Shown in pieces: positions 47,894-57,188 of a stretch of DNA of 64,000 bases. Position 1 is the first letter of the stretch, and each line of letters opens with the position of its first letter. The notes below the pieces were generated by a model. It saw only the letters and a program-made list of their open reading frames with translations, did no database searches and was not told the origin of the DNA. Source of the DNA: Bacteroidales bacterium (lineage in GTDB: Bacteria; Bacteroidota; Bacteroidia; Bacteroidales; P3); NCBI GenBank assembly GCA_017542345.1, contig JAFXXI010000028.1, positions 1 to 64,000 on the forward strand. Reading direction: 5' to 3'. The position numbers were made by a program, and so were the translations under genes.

Positions 47894-49965
47894 AGCTGTT
47901 TGTGTTTGGAGTGTTGCATGTAGTTGTACAGGGTGGGGTGTCGCGTCAGGTTGGGGTCGTCGGCGAGGATGTCGTGCACCTCGTCGCGGGTGGCGCGCAC
48001 AAGGGGTTCGTCGTCGACGATGGAGGCTATCTGGAGTTCGAGGATGCCGCTCTGTTGGAGGCCTTGGATGTCGCCCGGGCCGCGCAGGCGCAGATCGGCT
48101 TCGGCAATCTGGAAGCCGTCGGTGGTGGCGCACATGGTCTGGATGCGTTCGCGGCTGCTACCGGCGAGGTTGTCCTTGGTCATGAGGATGCAGTAGCTCT
48201 GGTCGGCGCCGCGACCTACACGACCGCGCAGCTGGTGCAGCTGGCTGAGGCCGAAGCGCTCGGCGTTCTCGATGACCATGACGGTGGCGTTGGGCACGTC
48301 GACACCCACCTCAATCACCGTGGTGGCCACCATGATATGTGTCTTGCCCTGCTTGAAACGCTGCATCTCGAAGGCTTTTTCTTCGGGGCTGAGCTGCCCG
48401 TGCATCATGCTGACCTGATACTGCGGCCGCGGGAAGTAACTCTGCACCATCTCGAGGCCGTCTTCAAGGTCTTTGAGGTCGAGCTTGGGGTTGTCGTGGA
48501 TGAGAGGGTAGACGATATAGACTTGGCGCCCGGCGTCGATTTGCTGCTTGAGGAAGCTGAACACCAGCGGCCGTCGTGGCTCGGTGCGGTGGAAGGTACG
48601 CACAGGGTGCCGTCCAGGGGGCAACTCGTCGATGACGGAGCAGTCGAGGTCGCCATAGAGGGTCATGGCGAGGGTGCGCGGGATGGGGGTAGCGGTCATG
48701 ACGAGCACATGGGGCGGCGGGGTGGCTTTGGCCCAGAGTTTGCTGCGCTGTTCGACGCCGAAGCGGTGCTGCTCGTCAATGACTACGAGGCCGAGCTCGC
48801 GAAACTGCACGTCGTCCTCGATAAGGGCGTGGGTGCCGATGACTATCTGGGTCTCGCCTGAGGCAATGCGTGCTTTCATCTTGCGCTTTTCGGCGGCGGG
48901 GACGCTGCCGATGAGCAGTTCGACGCCGATGCCGAGACCGGAGAGCATGTGCAGGAAGGTGTGGTAGTGCTGTGTGGCCAGGATTTCGGTGGGGGCCATG
49001 AGGCAGGTCTGGCAGCCGTTGTCGATGGCGAGGAGCATGCACATCAGCGCCACGAGGGTCTTGCCGCTGCCCACGTCGCCTTGAACCAGACGGTTCATCT
49101 GGCGCCCCGAGCGCAGGTCTTCGCGTATCTCGCGGATGACGCGTTTCTGTGCGTTGGTCAGTGGGAAGGGTATCTTCTCGGCATAGAAGCGGTTGAAATG
49201 GTCGCCGACAGAGGGGAAGATGCGCCCCACAGAATGGCTCTGGCGGTCGGTGCGTGCGTATTGGTGGTCGAGTTGCAGGAAGAAAAGTTCCTCGAACTTC
49301 AGGCGTGTGCGTGCAGCATCGAGGGCGGCAGTGCTGTCGGGGTAGTGAATTGCCTTGAGGGCGTCGCCGAGGGGTATGAGACGGTATTTCCCGATGACTT
49401 CGGGCGGCAGGGTCTCCTCGGGGGGGACGATGCAGCCCACCAGGGTCTCGGTGAGGCGCGAGAGGGCGCGGGTGCCGAGGCCGTGCTGCTTCATCTTGTC
49501 GGTGGTATTGTAGACGGGCAGGAACGGCGCCGACTGCTGACGGCCGGCAGCCGACTGCTCTGCCTCCACCTCGGGGTGTGTCATCTGCCACTGGCCGTTG
49601 AAGACGGAGGGAGTGCCTATGATGGTGTAGCGGATGTTGGGCTTGAGTTTTTCACGCACCCACTTGGTGCCGGCAAACCAGACCAGCTGGAGGCTTCCGG
49701 TGCCGTCGCTGAAGTCCACGGTGAGGCGTTCGCGGCGCGGTCCGGTGCTGACGGTCTGCATGTTCGACACGGTGCCGGTGAGCACCACGATGCCGCTCTC
49801 CTCGGTGAGAGAGGCTACTGTTGCCGCATTGGAGCGGTCGATATGTCGGAAGGGGAAATAGTGGAGCAGGTCGCCGGCGGTGAGGATGCCCAGTTCGTCG
49901 GCCAGCACCTTGGCGCGCGAAGGACCTACGCCTTTGAGGTATGCTATGTCGTCAGTCAGCTGCAT
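47875..49965 (-). CDS. recG: ATP-dependent DNA helicase RecG
   Basis: Branch-migrating helicase that reverses stalled forks and resolves recombination intermediates. It has 696 residues. The N-terminal wedge/OB domain begins YLKGVGPSRAKVLADELG; Walker A is GDVGSGKTLVAL; Walker B is VIDEQHRFGVEQR (DEQH box); TATPIPRTLAM and the C-terminal QLRGRVGRGADQSYC complete the motor. A heptamer array (49531-49565) encodes EQSAAGRQQSAP in a loop of the wedge domain. It overlaps coaD by 14 bp and the GNAT gene by 19 bp. Confidence 0.95.
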   Translation of the reverse strand: MQLTDDIAYLKGVGPSRAKVLADELGILTAGDLLHYFPFRHIDRSNAATVASLTEESGIVVLTGTVSNMQTVSTGPRRERLTVDFSDGTGSLQLVWFAGTKWVREKLKPNIRYTIIGTPSVFNGQWQMTHPEVEAEQSAAGRQQSAPFLPVYNTTDKMKQHGLGTRALSRLTETLVGCIVPPEETLPPEVIGKYRLIPLGDALKAIHYPDSTAALDAARTRLKFEELFFLQLDHQYARTDRQSHSVGRIFPSVGDHFNRFYAEKIPFPLTNAQKRVIREIREDLRSGRQMNRLVQGDVGSGKTLVALMCMLLAIDNGCQTCLMAPTEILATQHYHTFLHMLSGLGIGVELLIGSVPAAEKRKMKARIASGETQIVIGTHALIEDDVQFRELGLVVIDEQHRFGVEQRSKLWAKATPPPHVLVMTATPIPRTLAMTLYGDLDCSVIDELPPGRHPVRTFHRTEPRRPLVFSFLKQQIDAGRQVYIVYPLIHDNPKLDLKDLEDGLEMVQSYFPRPQYQVSMMHGQLSPEEKAFEMQRFKQGKTHIMVATTVIEVGVDVPNATVMVIENAERFGLSQLHQLRGRVGRGADQSYCILMTKDNLAGSSRERIQTMCATTDGFQIAEADLRLRGPGDIQGLQQSGILELQIASIVDDEPLVRATRDEVHDILADDPNLTRHPTLYNYMQHSKHKQLWSKIS
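49531..49565 (-). repeat. Heptamer array inside recG
   Basis: On the plus strand CGACTGC, TGACGGC, CGGCAGC, CGACTGC, TCTGCCT, encoding an Ala/Gln/Ser-rich loop. Confidence 0.55.
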
Positions 49966-50374
49966 GGGTTATCTTCTCTCGCTCCAGGGTGCTGCTGATG
50001 TCGCGGTGTTCGGCGTCGGCCATCACCAGGAGGGTCTCTATGGCAGGGTCTTGGGCACGGTTGACGCTGGCCACCAGCTGCTCGTATTCGAAGTCCTGGG
50101 CGGTGCGTATGCCGCGGATGATGCACTGTGCCCCCACCTTGTGGCAGAGGTCCACGGTCATGCCGCTGTAGGACAGCACCTCCACGGTGGGACAGTCGGC
50201 AAGCATCGTCTGGATGCGCGCTACACGCTCTTCGGGGCTGAACATGCAGTGCTTCTCGCTGTTTTGGCCCACGGCCACCACTATGCGGTCGAACAACGGA
50301 AGCACGCGCCGCAGCACGGCCTCGTGGCCTTGGGTGAAGGGGTCGAACGACCCGGGAAACAGTGCAGTGGCCAT
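49952..50374 (-). CDS. coaD: Phosphopantetheine adenylyltransferase
   Basis: Penultimate step of coenzyme A synthesis. The 140 residues are a little shorter than the usual ~155-160. The nucleotidyltransferase motif FPGSFDPFTQGH is at the N-terminus; CIIRGIRTAQDFEYE and the C-terminal ISSTLEREK are conserved. It lies between the outer-membrane barrel gene (10-bp gap) and recG (14-bp overlap). Confidence 0.95.
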   Translation of the reverse strand: MATALFPGSFDPFTQGHEAVLRRVLPLFDRIVVAVGQNSEKHCMFSPEERVARIQTMLADCPTVEVLSYSGMTVDLCHKVGAQCIIRGIRTAQDFEYEQLVASVNRAQDPAIETLLVMADAEHRDISSTLEREKITHAAD

Positions 50375-50384
50375 GTTAATTGAG

Positions 50385-51014
50385 TTAGAATTGGTATATC
50401 AGACGGAAGGTGAGGCTGTGGTTGTAGCAGTTGTTATCCCATTTGTACCAGCGTCCTTGCCGGTATTCCGAGAAGTTCCACTGGCGCTTCACCGCCAGCA
50501 GTGAGTGCTGCCAGCGGATGTCCAGCTGCCAGCCACGCCAGATGGTGAAGCGGGCGTCGGCCACCACCGAGAGGTCGTCGCTGAGAAAGGAGAAGTCCAC
50601 CGTGTCGGGCATGAAGTAGTTGGGATTGTACTGCATGATATTGTGCGGCTGCTGCACCAGTCGGCCGTAATCCAAGCCTATGCCGAAGAGCATTCCCCCG
50701 TAGGGGTCTTGGAAATGCACCAGCAGCGGTATCTCGATATAGTCTAGCGTCAGCTTGATGCTGTAGGGGTCGCCGGTGCCGTTGTAGGCTCCCCGCTGGG
50801 CATACATTGCCTCGAGGCTCAAGCCCCAACGTCCGTTGTGGCTGATGGCTGTCAGTGCCCCTACGCCACCGTTGAAGCCTACCTTCTTGAAGCCTTTAAG
50901 CTCGTCGCCCTCTATCTGGCTCATCGTCACCCCCGACGTCACATAGGCGTGGATGCGCTGGGCCTGGATGCTCAAGGGCAATGCCAGCAGTGCTATGATT
51001 AACAGCCGTCTCAT
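50385..51014 (-). CDS. Outer-membrane beta-barrel protein (PorT/OMP_b-brl_2-like)
   Basis: 209 residues starting MRRLLIIALLALPLSIQAQ, a signal peptide. The mature chain alternates hydrophobic/polar strands and ends in an aromatic (LIYQF), the usual signature of a barrel recognised by the Bam machinery. GFNGGVGALTAI, GLSLEAMYAQRGAYN and DYIEIPLLVHFQ match the outer-membrane barrel family often called PorT-like in Bacteroidota. Whether it is the true T9SS PorT cannot be said. It is coupled to the GT2 fusion upstream by a 4-bp overlap. Confidence 0.82.
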   Translation of the reverse strand: MRRLLIIALLALPLSIQAQRIHAYVTSGVTMSQIEGDELKGFKKVGFNGGVGALTAISHNGRWGLSLEAMYAQRGAYNGTGDPYSIKLTLDYIEIPLLVHFQDPYGGMLFGIGLDYGRLVQQPHNIMQYNPNYFMPDTVDFSFLSDDLSVVADARFTIWRGWQLDIRWQHSLLAVKRQWNFSEYRQGRWYKWDNNCYNHSLTFRLIYQF

Positions 51015-52909
51015 AGGTTTCTCCAGTTGCGGGCCAGTATGGCAAAATCGGTGGTGGCGCGGTAGTGGCGCATGTAGCGCAGGGTCAGCCGTTCCGCTAG
51101 TTCGGGCGTGGCGTTGTCTATCATGTCGGCCGGGGAGAAAACACCACGGTGTCCGGTATATCCCACCCATGTCTGCCGTCCTACCAGCACCGACAGGCAG
51201 TCGGCGAAGTAGCGCCCTTTGCGCCGCTGGAACCAGAAGAGGATAGGGGAGAGGAGGGTCAGCAGCAGTGCCGTCACAAGGTCGAAGGTGCGTTTCGTGC
51301 GTCGCGAGGTGTCGGTCGAGATGGTGTCCAGGTCGGCAATCAGCAGACTGTCGGCCGAGAGAATGCTGTCGCTGCCTATGATGAAGTCGCTGTCGGTGGG
51401 TGCAATGCGGTACTCCACGCCGCTGGTGCGCAGCTGCGCCATCAGCTCGATAATCTGCTTTAGATCGATGTCGCGGCCGCAGAATATCACCTCGTCGGCA
51501 TGTTCGATGCGTAGCAGCTTCTGCAGCCGCTCCGGATCGGTGTCGCTGGTCGATGCAATCTGCTCCGCACCCACACCCAGTGAGCGGTAGAGCGCCTCTA
51601 TACGGGCACGCTCCTGTTCGCCGCCCACCACCACGATGTTGCTTCTCGTGCGTGTGCGCAGCGCGTATCCTTTAACTCCCAGCACGCCTAGCACCACCCT
51701 CGTCAGCAGTGCCGACGTCAGTGTCCAGGCTGAGCCCAACAGCAATAGCATACGCGAGTAGCGCTGGCTCTCGTCCAGCAACGAGTAGAATGCCAGCAGC
51801 AACAACACGCCCACGCCCATACCCCTGGCGATGCGTCCCAGCCTCACCGGCTTGTCATAGCCGCCGTTCAGCCAACTGCTCGCCATCAGTATCAGTACAT
51901 ATAGCGGTATCACCGCCAGCGTGTATTCCGCAGGGTAGTAGTCAGGACCCACCCCTTTCAGGTGCTCCCACAGCATCTTCAGCAGCACAAATCCGCCCCA
52001 GGCTGTCGCTAGGTCCCACAGCGGCAGCGCAGCCTTCCGTGCGATGCGGCCTGCCCACGCGCCCGCTGCCCGCAGCCAGATGGCCAGGTGCAGCAGCAAC
52101 GTGAAGAGGCGTGCGCCGCCTCCGCTGAAGTATCGTTTCACGAAGATGGACATGGCGTTGTAGAAGGTGTAGACATAGTTCATCGACCCCTTCCGCGTGC
52201 TCTCGCCTTTGTAATGAATGATATGTGTCTCCGGCAGGTAGTAGTTCTTCCAGCCCGCCAGCCGTATGCGCCACGAGAAGTCGATATCCTCGCCGTACAT
52301 GAAATAGCTCTCGTCCAGCCCGCCGATTTTCTCGTACACCTCGCGCCGGAGCATCAGGAAGGCGCCCGGTAGTATCTCTATCTCGTTCGTCTCGTCCTCC
52401 GGAAGATGGCCCATGTAGTAGGCCGCCACACGCCGCGACCGCGGCATTAGCTTGATAAGGCCGCTGATTTTGTAGAACGATGCTTGTGGTGTGGGAAATC
52501 CGCGTTTGCTCTCCTTCAGAAAGCGTCCGCGGCCGTCCACCATCTTCACCGTCAGTCCCCCGCAGTCCGTGTGGCCCTGCAGGAAGTCGGCGCAGTGCAC
52601 AAAGGTGTCGCGCTCCACCACCGTGTCGGGATTGAGCAGCAGCATGATGTAGCCCGCAGCTTGCTTCAGCGCCATGTTGTTGGCTTTGGCAAAGCCTACG
52701 TTCTCCTTGTTCTCAATCACCTGCACCTCGGGGAAGTCCCGCCGCACCATTTCCACGCTCCCGTCCACCGAGTCGTTGTCCACCACCCACACCTCCAACT
52801 GCAACTCCTCGCCGTCGGCAAGGGTGCGCTCGGAGCCGTAGACCGACGCCAGGCACTGCTTCAGGAAGTACTTGACGTTGTAGTTTACTATGACTACCGA
52901 CAGTTTCAC
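51011..52909 (-). CDS. GT2 glycosyltransferase fused to a membrane sugar-transferase-like module
   Basis: 632 residues. Residues 1-~265 are a GT-A transferase (VVIVNYNVKYFLKQCLASV, VVDNDSVDGS, LLLNPDTVV with the metal-binding DxD equivalent, and the acceptor region YGEDIDFSWR). Residues ~280-420 hold four to six membrane helices. Residues ~435-540 form a soluble Rossmann-like part (SNIVVVGGEQERARIEALY, ADEVIFCGRDID) resembling the N-terminal module of polyprenyl-phosphate sugar-1-phosphate transferases. The C-terminal segment RRTKRTFDLVTALLLTLLSP mimics the start of their catalytic domain but lacks the rest, so that half is probably not catalytic. It probably makes an envelope glycan. It is 6 bp downstream of topA. 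Confidence 0.85.
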   Translation of the reverse strand: MKLSVVIVNYNVKYFLKQCLASVYGSERTLADGEELQLEVWVVDNDSVDGSVEMVRRDFPEVQVIENKENVGFAKANNMALKQAAGYIMLLLNPDTVVERDTFVHCADFLQGHTDCGGLTVKMVDGRGRFLKESKRGFPTPQASFYKISGLIKLMPRSRRVAAYYMGHLPEDETNEIEILPGAFLMLRREVYEKIGGLDESYFMYGEDIDFSWRIRLAGWKNYYLPETHIIHYKGESTRKGSMNYVYTFYNAMSIFVKRYFSGGGARLFTLLLHLAIWLRAAGAWAGRIARKAALPLWDLATAWGGFVLLKMLWEHLKGVGPDYYPAEYTLAVIPLYVLILMASSWLNGGYDKPVRLGRIARGMGVGVLLLLAFYSLLDESQRYSRMLLLLGSAWTLTSALLTRVVLGVLGVKGYALRTRTRSNIVVVGGEQERARIEALYRSLGVGAEQIASTSDTDPERLQKLLRIEHADEVIFCGRDIDLKQIIELMAQLRTSGVEYRIAPTDSDFIIGSDSILSADSLLIADLDTISTDTSRRTKRTFDLVTALLLTLLSPILFWFQRRKGRYFADCLSVLVGRQTWVGYTGHRGVFSPADMIDNATPELAERLTLRYMRHYRATTDFAILARNWRNL

Positions 52910-52915
52910 TGCCTG

Positions 52916-55234
52916 CTATTTCTTCTTCGCTTTCTTCTTGCTGGCGTTGTTGATGATTTCCATGGCCTTCTCCACCGTCAGTGTCAGCGGGTCGACACCC
53001 TTCGGCAGGCGGAAGTTCTCACCGCGATAGGTCAGGTACGGGCCGAAGCGACCGATGTTGCTGGTCACGGGCTCGCCGTCCTGCACGCCGATTTCGTGCG
53101 GATAGACCTTCTTCAGGGCTTCCTTCTCTTCCTCGCTTGCACGCTTAATCTTGATAATGTCTATTGCGCGTTCCAGGGTCACCTCATACGGGTCGTCGTT
53201 CTTGCCCAGCGAGTAGAACTTGCTGTTGTGGCGCACATAGGGGCCGAACTTGCCGATGCTCACCGTCACGTCCTTGTCCTCGAATGTTCCCAGTGTCCGC
53301 GGCAGGGCGAACAGTCCCAGTGCCTCCTCCAGCGTGATGGACTCGATGCTCTGGCCTTTCTTCATGCTTGCAAAGGTCGGCTTCTCGTCGCTGTTGGTCT
53401 CGCCGATCTGCACCAGCGTGCCGTAGCGGCCTATCTTTGCATACACGTTCTTGCCGCTCTTCGGGTCCACGCCCAACAGGCGGCTGCCGGTGGTGCGCTG
53501 CGAGTTCTGCTGTGTCTGGCGTATGTTCTTGTGGAACGGCACATAGAACTTGTCTATCACTTTCCGCCATTCCTTCTTGCCGTCGGCAATCTCGTCAAAA
53601 TCCTTCTCCACGGTCGCCGTGAAGTTGTAGTCCAGAATGTTGTTGAAGTGCTCCATCAGGAAGTTGTTCACCACGCATCCGATGTCTGTCGGGAACAGCT
53701 TTCCCTTCTCGGCGAAGCCCTTCTCCGTGCGTTCCGTGCGTTTCACCTGACCGCCCTTCAGCGTCAGCACCACACAGGGGTGTTCGTCGCCTTCGCGGTC
53801 TTCCTTCATCACATATTCGCGTTTTAGGATGGTACTGATGGTCGGTGCGTAGGTCGATGGGCGTCCGATGCCCAGGTCTTCCAGTTTCTTCACCAGGCTG
53901 GCCTCCGTGTAGCGTGCCGGATGCTGTGTCCAGTGTTCTGTGGCCTCGCAGTTCTCCATCGTCATCTTCGTCCCTTCGGGCAGACGCGGCAGCAGGCGCT
54001 CGCCCTGCACGTCGTCCTCGTCGTCGGTGCTCTCCATATACACTTTCAGGAATCCGTCGAACTTCACCTGTTCGCCGATGCATTGGAATATGGAGTTGCC
54101 CGCGGTGATTTCCATCTCGGTCTTCTCAATCTCGGCGTCGGCCATCTGGCTTGCCACCGTGCGCTTCCAAATCAGTTCGTACAGTCTGCGCTGGGCGCTC
54201 TCGGCGTTGATGGTCTGCACCGTCATGTCGGTCGGGCGAATGGCCTCGTGGGCCTCCTGGGCGCCTTTCGTCTTGGTCTGGTAGCGGCGGGTCTTCACAT
54301 ATTCGTCGCCATACTGGCTGGCGATTTCCTTCTTCGCCATGCCCAGTGCCAGGTCGCTCAGGTTCACGCTGTCGGTACGCATGTAGGTAATGTATCCCGC
54401 CTCGTACAGCTGCTGTGCCACCTGCATGGTGCGTGCCACGCTGAAGCCCAGCTTGCGGCTGGCCTCCTGCTGCAGGGTGCTTGTGGTGAACGGCGGTGCC
54501 GGCGTGCGGCGTGCCGGCTTGGTCTCCACGCGGCTGATTTTGCAGTTCACGTTTGCCAGGCTCTCCAGCAGCGCGTGTGCTTCGGCCTCGGTGTCGAAGT
54601 GGCGGGTCAGTTCGGCTGTCAGCGTCTTGTTGCCGTCCACCGGACGGAACTGCGCCGTAACCTTGAAGAATGCCTTGCTCTTGAAGTTCTTGATTTCCTC
54701 CTCGCGCTCCACAATGAGTCGCACCGCCACGCTCTGCACGCGTCCTGCGCTCAGGGCCGGTTTGATTTTGCTCCACAGGATGGGACTGATTTCATAGCCC
54801 ACCAGGCGGTCAAGCACGCGGCGCGCCTGCTGTGCGTCCACCAGATTCATGTCGATCTGGCGCGGATGCTCGATGGCGTTCAGTATGGCCGTCTTTGTGA
54901 TTTCGTTGAACACGATGCGCTGCGTCGTCTTCGGGTCCAGCTTCAGGGTCTCCTGAAGGTGCCATGCGATGGCTTCTCCCTCGCGGTCCTCATCGGACGC
55001 CAGCCACACCTTCTCGGCGCTCGCCACCGCTTTCTTCAGTTCGCTCACCAGCAACTTCTTGTCGTCGCTGATTTGGTACTGCGGCTCGTAGTCGCTTTCG
55101 ACGTCGATGCTCATGTCTTTCTTCGCAAGGTCGCGGATGTGGCCGTAGCTCGACTTCACCGTGTAGTCCTTGCCGAGGAACTTCTCAATGGTTTTCGCCT
55201 TGGCAGGCGACTCAACAATTACAAGATTCTTCAT
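52916..55234 (-). CDS. topA: DNA topoisomerase I
   Basis: Relaxes negative supercoils. It has 772 residues. TOPRIM: VIVESPAKAKTIEKFLG and ASDEDREGEAIAWHL. The catalytic Tyr is in YITYMRTDSVNLS. The C-terminus has three Toprim_Crpt-like repeats (ASMKKGQSIESITLEEALGL, GKFGPYVRHNSKFYSL, IGRFGPYLTYRGENF) in place of zinc ribbons, and a lysine tail (KKKAKKK), as usual for Bacteroidota. First gene of a seven-gene minus-strand unit. Confidence 0.95.
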   Translation of the reverse strand: MKNLVIVESPAKAKTIEKFLGKDYTVKSSYGHIRDLAKKDMSIDVESDYEPQYQISDDKKLLVSELKKAVASAEKVWLASDEDREGEAIAWHLQETLKLDPKTTQRIVFNEITKTAILNAIEHPRQIDMNLVDAQQARRVLDRLVGYEISPILWSKIKPALSAGRVQSVAVRLIVEREEEIKNFKSKAFFKVTAQFRPVDGNKTLTAELTRHFDTEAEAHALLESLANVNCKISRVETKPARRTPAPPFTTSTLQQEASRKLGFSVARTMQVAQQLYEAGYITYMRTDSVNLSDLALGMAKKEIASQYGDEYVKTRRYQTKTKGAQEAHEAIRPTDMTVQTINAESAQRRLYELIWKRTVASQMADAEIEKTEMEITAGNSIFQCIGEQVKFDGFLKVYMESTDDEDDVQGERLLPRLPEGTKMTMENCEATEHWTQHPARYTEASLVKKLEDLGIGRPSTYAPTISTILKREYVMKEDREGDEHPCVVLTLKGGQVKRTERTEKGFAEKGKLFPTDIGCVVNNFLMEHFNNILDYNFTATVEKDFDEIADGKKEWRKVIDKFYVPFHKNIRQTQQNSQRTTGSRLLGVDPKSGKNVYAKIGRYGTLVQIGETNSDEKPTFASMKKGQSIESITLEEALGLFALPRTLGTFEDKDVTVSIGKFGPYVRHNSKFYSLGKNDDPYEVTLERAIDIIKIKRASEEEKEALKKVYPHEIGVQDGEPVTSNIGRFGPYLTYRGENFRLPKGVDPLTLTVEKAMEIINNASKKKAKKK

Positions 55235-55369
55235 ATATCACTTATTTTTGTTTTCTGTGTATTCACCCAATATTTATGTATACGCCCACTTTAACGTATA
55301 TATATTTTATTTATTGTATGAAAGTGTAAAAAAATACTCATCCCACTCTCTTTCAGTGGTTCGCACCCT

Positions 55370-55488
55370 ATCCGCCCGCCACCCTCTCCACATCTCCTCC
55401 GCAGTTCGACCGGCGGGGAGCGGAGGGGGAGCGGAGCGGGACCGGAGGGGGACCGGAGGGGAACCCTACAGGAGGCTGAAAATGAGTG
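55370..55488 (-). repeat. G/C-rich structured repeat element, copy 4
   Basis: Sits in the 361-bp gap between the divergent topA and nadE; the rest of the gap is AT-rich with no convincing promoter box. On the minus strand a short head (CATTTTCAGCCTCCTGT) matches part of the heads of copies 1 and 2, then five C-rich 11-bp units, a loop, and a weaker G-rich return arm (GGAGGAGATGTGGAGAGG). Translated in the same frame, copies 2 and 4 give similar open peptides (PLRSPSGPAP-type repeats) because three 11-bp units make eleven codons. TGAAAATGAGTG occurs twice at the nadE-side border. Confidence 0.75.
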
Positions 55489-55595
55489 ATTTATATATTG
55501 TATTGAAAATGAGTGCATTGTGATTTATCTCGCGCGTGTGACAATAAAAAAGGAGAAAGGGCGTTAGAAAAAAATGTAATTGAAAATATAGTGCT

Positions 55596-57155
55596 ATGAA
55601 GATACATATTGTTCAGAATGATGTGCGGACAATGAAGCCGCAGGAAAATCTGGAATGGATTAAGGCTGAGTTGGAGACGGAAGCCTCGCGCGAGGCGCTG
55701 CTGACTGTGTTTCCCGCTTGTACGCTGTGCGGTGCGCCCCTGTTTGCCGCCGCAGGCTATACCGACCTGCAGAAGGCTGCGCAGGCTGCCTTGCAGGAGC
55801 TGGTGGCTTGTTCGGAGCACCGCGCTTTCCTGATAGGTATGCCGCTGCAGATACAGGACCGCGGCCTCTGCAACGCCATCGTTTTTGTGCAGAACGGCGC
55901 CATCCGTGCGGTGGTGACGAAGAAGTATCTCGGTGTGGACGAGCAGCGCTGCTTCACACGCGGCGAGGGCGTTCAGGTGGTCGACTTCCACGACCAGCGC
56001 CTGGCCATCGGATTCTATGAGGATCTCAAAGAGCTCAGCAAGGGCCATACGGGCGAGGCCGACATGGTGATTTGCTGTGGCTGCAATGTGTTCGACTATC
56101 AGAAACCCTATCGCACGCGCTATCGCATGACGAAGATAGTGGAGACGCTGGGCGCGAGCCTGGTATATGTGAACCGTGTGGGCGGTGAAGGCCCCTACCT
56201 TTATGCGGGCGGCTCGCTGGCGCTGAATGCTGCCGGCAGTGTGTTGTGCCAGTTGCCTTATTTCGAGAGTGCCTGTGGCACGGTGGATATGCAGATGATT
56301 GATAGCGAGGTGGATGACGAGAAGCCCGAGGCTGTGGAACTGGTCTACAAGGCGTTGGTGACGGGTCTGCGCGACTATTTCGGCAAGAACGGCCTGCACA
56401 AGGCGGTGCTCGGTCTGAGCGGCGGCATCGACTCGGCGCTGGTGGCCACCCTGGCGGTGGACGCCCTGGGCGCGGAGAACGTGCACGGCCTGCTGATGCC
56501 GAGCCAGTATTCGACCGACCACTCGGTGACCGACGCCGAAGACTTGGCGCACAACCTGGGTATGAGCTACGACATCGTGCCCATCAAGCCTATGTTCGAT
56601 GCCTTCCGCGAGGCGCTGAAGCCTGTGTTTGCCGGACGCGCCGAGGATGTGACGGAGGAGAATATGCAGGCTCGCGTGCGCGGCACGCTGGTGATGAGCT
56701 ATGCCAACAAGTTCGGTGCCCTGGCGTTGAATACCACCAACCGCAGTGAGGCGGCCATGGGCTACGGCACGCTGTACGGCGACTCGTGCGGCTCGCTGGC
56801 GGTCATCGGCGACCTATACAAGACGGAAGTCTACCAGTTGAGCGAGTGGATCAACCGCGACACCGAGCGCATCCCGCGCCACACGATAGACAAGGCTCCC
56901 AGCGCCGAACTGCGTCCGGGCCAGAAGGACAGCGACTCGCTGCCCGACTACGAGGTGCTCGACGCTGTGCTGGGACTCTATCTCGACGAGGACCTCTGCG
57001 AGGATGAGATTGTGGACGAAGGCTATGACCGCGAGTTGGTGCACAGCGTCATCACCAAGGTGGCGCGCAACGAGTGGAAACGTCTCCAGTTCGCCCCGCA
57101 GCTCAAGGTGAGCCCCGTGAGCTTCGGCCTCGACCGTCGCTGGCCGATATCGTAG
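55596..57155 (+). CDS. nadE: NAD+ synthase with an apparently inactive glutaminase domain
   Basis: Final step of NAD synthesis: amidation of nicotinate adenine dinucleotide. It has 519 residues. The C-terminal synthetase is intact: PP-loop LSGGIDSALVATLAVDALG (SGGIDS 275-280), NTTNRSEAAMGYGTLYGD and KAPSAELRPGQKDSDSLPDY. The N-terminal nitrilase-fold domain should use a Glu-Lys-Cys triad to release ammonia from glutamine. Here the FPE motif reads FPA (Ala41) and the CED motif reads YED (Tyr141); a Lys is present (109/110). This suggests a dead glutaminase with ammonia used directly. First gene of a five-gene plus-strand run. Confidence 0.92.
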   Translation: MKIHIVQNDVRTMKPQENLEWIKAELETEASREALLTVFPACTLCGAPLFAAAGYTDLQKAAQAALQELVACSEHRAFLIGMPLQIQDRGLCNAIVFVQNGAIRAVVTKKYLGVDEQRCFTRGEGVQVVDFHDQRLAIGFYEDLKELSKGHTGEADMVICCGCNVFDYQKPYRTRYRMTKIVETLGASLVYVNRVGGEGPYLYAGGSLALNAAGSVLCQLPYFESACGTVDMQMIDSEVDDEKPEAVELVYKALVTGLRDYFGKNGLHKAVLGLSGGIDSALVATLAVDALGAENVHGLLMPSQYSTDHSVTDAEDLAHNLGMSYDIVPIKPMFDAFREALKPVFAGRAEDVTEENMQARVRGTLVMSYANKFGALALNTTNRSEAAMGYGTLYGDSCGSLAVIGDLYKTEVYQLSEWINRDTERIPRHTIDKAPSAELRPGQKDSDSLPDYEVLDAVLGLYLDEDLCEDEIVDEGYDRELVHSVITKVARNEWKRLQFAPQLKVSPVSFGLDRRWPIS

Positions 57156-57188
57156 TCGCCTTGCCGCCAGGCGGGCAAGGGAAAGAGC

